Shown here one piece after another: positions 37,301 through 64,000 of a stretch of 64,000 bases of DNA (positions are counted from its first letter, which is position 1; every line of letters starts with the position of its first letter). The notes beneath the pieces were generated by a model that saw only the letters and a program-made list of their open reading frames with translations, had not been told where the DNA came from and ran no database searches. The DNA lies in NCBI GenBank assembly GCA_016806645.1, contig JACSYO010002159.1, positions 6,137,001-6,201,000 on the forward strand, read 5' to 3'. The DNA is from Ophiodon elongatus (Eukaryota; Chordata; Actinopteri; Perciformes; Hexagrammidae). A program made the translations under genes and the position numbers.

Positions 37301-38170
37301 TGCTCGTTGGTTGTAGAAAGGCTGGTTCTGTTGTGTGGTGCTATTTGAAGGAGGTTTTCCTCCTCCTCTGTAAATGCAATGGGGTTGTGGCAGACTAGGA
37401 TGTCCCAAAGGAGAAACCCTCTCCTTCAGGAAATATAACTCACGTCTCCCTTTGGTGTGTGCCCCTTTACAAAGGTCTTATTTTTTCTACCAGCTGTTTC
37501 CTCTTGTCCTAACTTCTGAGGCGAAGACTTTGGGCGGAGAAACGGCTAATTTTGTAGTACAATTTGGCATAAATAATGAAGATGCCTATGTGTTAAATGT
37601 TCTAGCTGAAGCCAAAAATGGAGACGTTTGTCAGTACAATCTGGTTTATCTAGAGAAATCAGCCTCTTTTTGTTGTTAATAATGACGCTAGTCTCCTCAG
37701 GATCACACTTATGACATGCCAGACCATAAAATGTAAATTAAAAAAAAATGTATCCCCTTCCTTGATTTTACTCAAGGAGGTGGCTAATGAAAGGTCAGGA
37801 TGATGTGTGTTCTGTTTTCTTTTGTAAGAATCTCTGTGGGGGAAAAAAGATGCAACACAGCTGCCGGTGTTGTGGGCAAGTGTGTGCCCTGATGAAGAAA
37901 ATCCCCTTTTTCCATTCGCAGGTCCCAAGCAATCCCTGTTCTGCTCTGGTCTGGTTTGGGAAGGGACCGACAGACAAGTGTGTCTGTGGGTCGTTTCCAC
38001 CGGTCCTCTATGACCTGAACCACATCCGAGGGCTTCAGACTGCACAACAAGCTCCGACAGGAGAGCTCATGATGTTTTCGCCACTAAGGTCTCACTCTTC
38101 ACTCGGCAAACTGTTAACAATATACCTGGATGTCATTATTGTTTGCAATATAATAAAAGAAAAAGAAAAA
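34382..38170 (+). other. pafah1b1: Probable pafah1b1 3' UTR
   Basis: After the stop comes a C-rich stretch (34397-34505), then an AT-rich block with the 12-bp palindrome TGTAAATTTACA (34680-34691). Poly(A) signals occur at 34628 (ATTAAA), 35600, 36428, 36967 and 38152. The last is the best, being followed by a GT/T-rich element. From memory, mammalian PAFAH1B1 messages also have multi-kilobase 3' UTRs. Open frames here, such as one near 37787-38254, show no homology and are taken as chance. Where the transcript ends is an inference. Confidence 0.5.
38152..38157 (+). terminator. pafah1b1: Candidate distal poly(A) signal of pafah1b1
   Basis: AATAAA followed within 40 nt by the GU-rich stretch tgtattgttgtggtttgttg, the classical layout of a cleavage site. 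Confidence 0.5.
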
Positions 38171-38810
38171 AAATCTGCATTTGTATTGTTGTGGTTTGTT
38201 GTTATACTTAAGGTGACATTTATTTCAAACAATAGCATATTGGGACAAAGTTGAGTAAAATTTCCCACCAGTGAGTTGTGGTTTAATTATAGTGCGCTCA
38301 ATAATAATATTAAGTTTTGATGGAGGGATTTATTTTATTGTATTTTTATAACAAAAATGGATACTAAGATATAAAATGTTAACGTAAAAGGAAGGTGCAA
38401 TCAAAGTGTATATGTGGTAATAAAACAAAACAGTAAAGGAAGAAGCAGAAAACTACTTTTTCAAAGTTGCATGGGTATAAAAAATGTGAATTAATAATTC
38501 ATAGATAAGCAGACAGCTTTAAGTAGTGTTTATGGTGATGAAAACAGTGAAATTACTTTTGTAAAAGAGATGACTGAATGATTAACCTTCATTTTCTCAA
38601 AAAAGGTTCAGTTGACAACTGTAACACTTATTTCCCTTTTGATGTTTACTAATATTTATTTAAACATCAATAATAAAAACCGAACAAAAGTAAAATAAAA
38701 GAAATCAAAATAAGATAGAAGTAAAATAAAGTTACACATTAAAATGAGATACAATAAAATGCAATTAAGTAAAGCTAAGTAAAATGATCTGCCATGGGAA
38801 CCTTTTTTCT
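38171..38810. other. Intergenic spacer, pafah1b1 to mettl16
   Basis: Very AT-rich, with A-rich and TAAAA-rich words (38640-38780). No coding or repeat identity is seen. Confidence 0.6.
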
Positions 38811-39023
38811 TTTTTGTGTGTGACGTCACCACGCATCGACGTAGAGCGGTGACGTCGCAAACATCCAGGAAGAGAAAGTGAGCAACGTTTGGTCAACGTG
38901 AGTGAGTCGTGTGAGCTTCTTCTGCTCAGTCGTTTAGTGTAACAAAGTTACACCAGTGGGACAACAACAACAACAACAACAACAACAAGCTTCACCCCGA
39001 CACGGGCAGGACCACAACAAGAG
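38811..39023 (+). promoter_or_regulatory. mettl16: mettl16 promoter and untranslated exon 1
   Basis: An abrupt switch from AT-rich to CpG-containing DNA. Two CRE-type sites form an inverted pair (TGACGTCACC at 38821-38830, GGTGACGTCG at 38848-38857), and an ETS-like CCAGGAAG follows. Exon 1 ends at a GTAGGA donor (39024) and contains a (CAA)9 tract. No ATG lies in the proposed exon. The transcription start is not defined. Intron 1 is then only 164 bp. Confidence 0.6.
38961..38988 (+). repeat. (CAA)9 repeat in the mettl16 5' UTR
   Basis: Nine CAA units within the proposed untranslated exon 1. (CAA)n leaders are unstructured and generally favour scanning. Its length is probably variable. Confidence 0.85.
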
Positions 39024-39197
39024 GTAGGAGACACCAACGAAGTCCATTCATTAAAGACACCGAGAGAGAAGTCCCACCAGCAGATAGGTCGGTGGGTTAG
39101 TTGCTCACGTTGCTTTTCATATCTAGCTCGTGCCTGTTATTGTTGTTGTTGCTGTAACAATGTCCCTTTCCCCGCCATCTAAATCAGGGCTCGCATC

Positions 39198-61452
<22,255 letters not shown>

Positions 61453-61660
61453 GTGATCAGAAGTATTATCTTTAGATTCATTGAATTCATTATTGATTAT
61501 TGACTTCTGGAGATATATTCCAGTTGATAATCAGTAGTTTACATCACAATTTTTTTTGTACTTTGTCAGTTTACCTTTTCAGGTAGTAAATACAGTATGT
61601 TGGGGTTTTGTGCTCAGATTTGTTAAAACATTTGCAATAAATTTAACATTTTTTAACCTG
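61453..61660 (+). other. mettl16: mettl16 3' UTR
   Basis: A short AT-rich UTR. The first good poly(A) signal is AATAAA at 61636-61641, 184 nt past the stop, followed by T-rich DNA. The transcript end is inferred. Confidence 0.65.
61636..61641 (+). terminator. mettl16: Candidate mettl16 poly(A) signal
   Basis: AATAAA within tttgcaataaatttaac, with T-rich sequence downstream. Confidence 0.65.
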
Positions 61661-62404
61661 TTTTCTACTTCATTGTGCATCTTTTATATACAGACAGTAC
61701 TTTTTTTTAAATTATTATTATTGTGCAGTACATTTAAATGACCACAAGAGCACAGTGTTTGTGTTTCTTCTACAAGGGACTACAGTATATTCCTGCCATG
61801 ATCTTTTTGTATTAAGATGAAATCCTTTTTATTGCTTTATGAGAAATATTCTCGGTCCATGGCTTTGGAAGTTGATCCCAATATTTCTTGACAGCGTGTC
61901 TTAAAACCCAGCCTGATTTAATTCAGGATGTTTCTGGAGCCCCTCAGTCCTTCCTTTGCCTGGAGAGCTTTTAGTATTGTGGTCCACTATTATTACTCTG
62001 TTGTAGGCAACATACTTCCTGACCAGAGCTGAGTGAATAACAGGAAAAGACAACAAAATATCCAGGGCCATTTGTTTGTGCATTCATTGTGTGTTGCAAG
62101 CAAAACCCCAGTTCCTCCTCGTGCTACATGTCTCTCGGTTATACCAGGACTTTGACTTCACAGGCCTGTGTGCGTGTGTGTGCGCGCGTGCGAAGGAGAG
62201 AAAGTCAATAGTCTGGCTATTCCTGGGCCATTTGGGGCTGATGTAATAAGAGTAATTACATTAATAAATCAACCAGACCTGAAATAATAATTTATTTATC
62301 TTTCAAGTCATTAATCAAAGAAAAAGGCCACACATTTGCTGGCTTCAGCCGCTCAAATGTGAGAATTTTCTCCTTTTGTTGTTTTAGTTTTAATCTTTTC
62401 GCAT
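61661..62404. other. Intergenic spacer, mettl16 to mnt
   Basis: AT-rich unique DNA with a short GT-rich stretch near 62165-62190. No gene or repeat is recognised. Confidence 0.6.
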
Positions 62405-62580
62405 TGACCATCTTAAGGTCAAATATTTTACGTAAGTAAAAATAACCATACCACAGTGTAGAAATACTCTATTACAAGTGACAGCCCTGTATACAATTGT
62501 AAGTACAAAAGTATTGGCAACAAAATATACTTCAAGCAGCTAAACTAAAAGTACTCGTGCTGAATGGCGTTATGCAATAT
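62405..62580 (+). repeat. Dispersed teleost repeat, partial copy
   Basis: Phrases acagtgtagaaatactctat, acaagtgacagccctgtata, agtacaaaagtattggca and taaaagtactcgtgctgaat belong to the same family as 1190-1640, here its other half. Identification is from memory. Confidence 0.5.
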
Positions 62581-62794
62581 ATGATTTGTTAATAATCAAC
62601 CCATTAATGTAACCATCATCCTGTATTTGTTGATTTATATTTAGCATTATTAATCTGAACCTGCAAAGTCACTAAAGTTATGTGTGTGTCTGTCTGTCAT
62701 ACGCAGGATTATGAACAAGTAACGTTATAACATGTGGAGTGTGAGTAGAAAACAAAATGTTACCGTTATAAACATATTGGCAACATTTAGTTAA

Positions 62795-63115
62795 ATGTGT
62801 TTAAGTGTGTGGGCTCAGGTCGGCTCTCTAACAGTCGTTGATCCGGTCCTCGCCGTCCGTGTCTTGTCGCGTGCTCGGAGGGAGGGAGGGAGGGCGCGTG
62901 GGCGGCGACAAGCGGTGCGTGATTCACAACCCGTATTTGTTCCTACTACTTCGAGCGCCATCTTGTTTGTAACTCTTCTACGTAAGTGGTAGAGTTCCTA
63001 CCGAGGGGGTATCCGATTACCCGTTTCTCTTCTCCAGGTCGGTCTGAACCTCTGCCCGTCACATCGCCTCTGTCCCCGTCGAGACGACCCGCTCCGTCTT
63101 CCTACCTGGACAGAA
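62795..63115 (+). promoter_or_regulatory. mnt: mnt promoter and 5' UTR
   Basis: CpG-rich DNA begins at about 62815. It contains a G-quadruplex motif (62880-62894), a GC box (GTGGGCGG just after it) and a minus-strand YY1-type site (CAAGATGGCGC, 62955-62965), then a C/T-rich leader to the mnt ATG. YY1 sites often sit just downstream of starts, so transcription may begin near 62940. Confidence 0.6.
62880..62894 (+). promoter_or_regulatory. Perfect G3A G-quadruplex motif
   Basis: GGGAGGGAGGGAGGG: four G3 runs with 1-nt loops, the most stable parallel quadruplex class, about 225 bp before the mnt ATG. Confidence 0.75.
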
Positions 63116-63188
63116 ATGAGCATCGAAACGCTTTTGGAAGCAGCCAAGTTTCTGGAATTGCAAGCCCAGCAACAACAGAAAGCACGTG
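63116..63188 (+). CDS. mnt: MNT, MAX-network transcriptional repressor, first coding exon (partial gene)
   Basis: 73 bp encode MSIETLLEAAKFLELQAQQQ and then QKAR, ending one base into codon 25 at a GTAAGT donor (63189). This is the N-terminal SIN3-interaction domain (SID) of MNT, the amphipathic helix IETLLEAAKFLE that recruits SIN3/HDAC. The full protein dimerises with MAX through a bHLH-Zip and represses E-box targets, antagonising MYC. Those parts lie outside the window. From memory, the human protein starts almost identically, with Arg for Lys and Trp for Leu. The ATG has a purine (G) at -3. Adjacent mettl16 supports orthology. Teleosts may have a and b copies, and I cannot say which this is. 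Confidence 0.93.
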
Positions 63189-64000
63189 GTAAGTTGGGTT
63201 TTATTAAACATATATGCAACACCCGCAACTGTGGACCCGCGGGGCGGGGGGGCGGAGGGGGATACGGAACAATTCAGGGATTTTTTTCTTCCGCGGAAGG
63301 ATTTTTATTTCCCGAGTTACAGAGAAACCAACAGCTTTATAAACGTCATTCATGAACTAATTACAAAACGCACATCACCGGTTCGTTGCTTTTTAATTAA
63401 AATGACGGTATGTGTTTCATCCAGTGACACTTTAGTTTTACTTTCACATTCAGCGTGCAGACGCGGTGCAGCGTCTCGCTTCCTCCTCGGTGCACGCGGT
63501 GTCTCCACCTAACACACACACCGGGCTGCAGCTGCAGCATCACCCGGGCTCACTGCACCGGGACCTGCTGCACAGACGCGGTCGGTGCACCGGGAAAGCT
63601 GCACGGCGGCAGCGTAAAGTTCCCCGGTGCTTTCCCTTTCCGTTTTGTCGCCTCTCGGTGGACGTGTGACGGCTGCTTTCGGGCCCACGCGCTGCTTCGG
63701 AGACATTAAAAATCAAATGACCCAAACAGGCGGAGATAAAGGGCGGTGGCGCGGGGGATGCCGAGCCCGCTTTACATAATGACCTAACGTCGTCTGCCGG
63801 GGATCAAGTGACTGGCGCTCAGGCTTCCCCCCCCCCCCCTCCCCCACCCTGCACGCGCCTGTTCCCCTTTAATTATTTAATTATTCCCGCTTTTAAGCAT
63901 ATGAAGTGTTGTGCTTCTCTAACACCGTGGACATGTTTCAGTCGGATCGATTGTGTCTTGTAAAAAAAAAACAACCAAAAAACACACACACTCGCTGGCC
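63189..64000 (+). other. mnt: mnt intron 1 (start)
   Basis: CpG-island DNA continues past the donor, including ggggcgggggggcggagggg near 63241. Later come CpG-rich blocks at 63450-63680 and a C run (63827-63839). No second exon is seen before the window ends. Confidence 0.8.

Noticed and set aside
37787..38254. 155-codon open frame before mettl16
   Set aside because: No recognisable domain. It spans the candidate poly(A) site and has A-rich codons at the end. More likely 3' UTR sequence open by chance.
62982..63037. Possible 5' UTR intron of mnt (GTAAGT to AG)
   Set aside because: At 56 bp it is shorter than a normal vertebrate intron. The signals are probably chance.
63316..63330. TACAGAGAA METTL16 recognition word in mnt intron 1
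   Set aside because: A single 9-mer in DNA without a visible MAT2A-like hairpin. Chance match expected.

Overview
This is a vertebrate nuclear genome window, almost certainly from a percomorph teleost. It is intron-rich and has AT-rich noncoding DNA, many long (CA)n, (CT)n and (TA)n microsatellites, and several interspersed repeats that I recognise from spiny-rayed fish genomes. Three genes lie in tandem on the + strand: pafah1b1 (LIS1, complete), mettl16 (complete) and the first coding exon of mnt. The same three genes are neighbours on human 17p13.3, which supports the calls.

Layout. 1-1.83 kb is upstream intergenic DNA with one CTCF-consensus motif and an old fish repeat. 1.83-2.11 kb is the CpG-rich pafah1b1 promoter and untranslated exon 1. 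The pafah1b1 reading frame runs in ten coding exons from 9222 to 34381. It joins into an uninterrupted 410-codon frame, the length of mammalian LIS1. Introns 1 and 2 are large (6.8 and 12.5 kb) and hold most of the mobile DNA: two hAT-type MITEs, an L2-like LINE fragment and a 0.54-kb fish repeat. A long 3' UTR probably ends near 38.17 kb. The mettl16 promoter is at about 38.8-39.0 kb; its nine coding exons run from 39198 to 61452 and give 569 codons. The mnt promoter and first coding exon (63116-63188) are followed by a CpG-rich intron that leaves the window.

Function. The three products act in different pathways: dynein regulation and platelet-activating-factor acetylhydrolase (LIS1), m6A methylation of U6 and MAT2A RNA (METTL16), and MAX-dependent repression (MNT). 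Nothing in the sequence suggests that they form one system. The linkage is old synteny, not an operon.

I found no undescribed multi-gene system. The observations most worth checking are: a (TG)59 tract that forms nearly the whole acceptor region of mettl16 exon 4, an in-frame exon carrying part of the SAM-binding loop; a GC-rich, coding-like patch in mettl16 intron 8; a perfect 14-bp hairpin in the same intron; CTCF-like motifs in convergent orientation around the locus; a tandem duplication in the pafah1b1 promoter; and the orientation of pafah1b1 relative to mettl16, which differs from the human arrangement. Exon boundaries were set by reading splice sites and frame by eye. Transcription starts and poly(A) sites are inferred.
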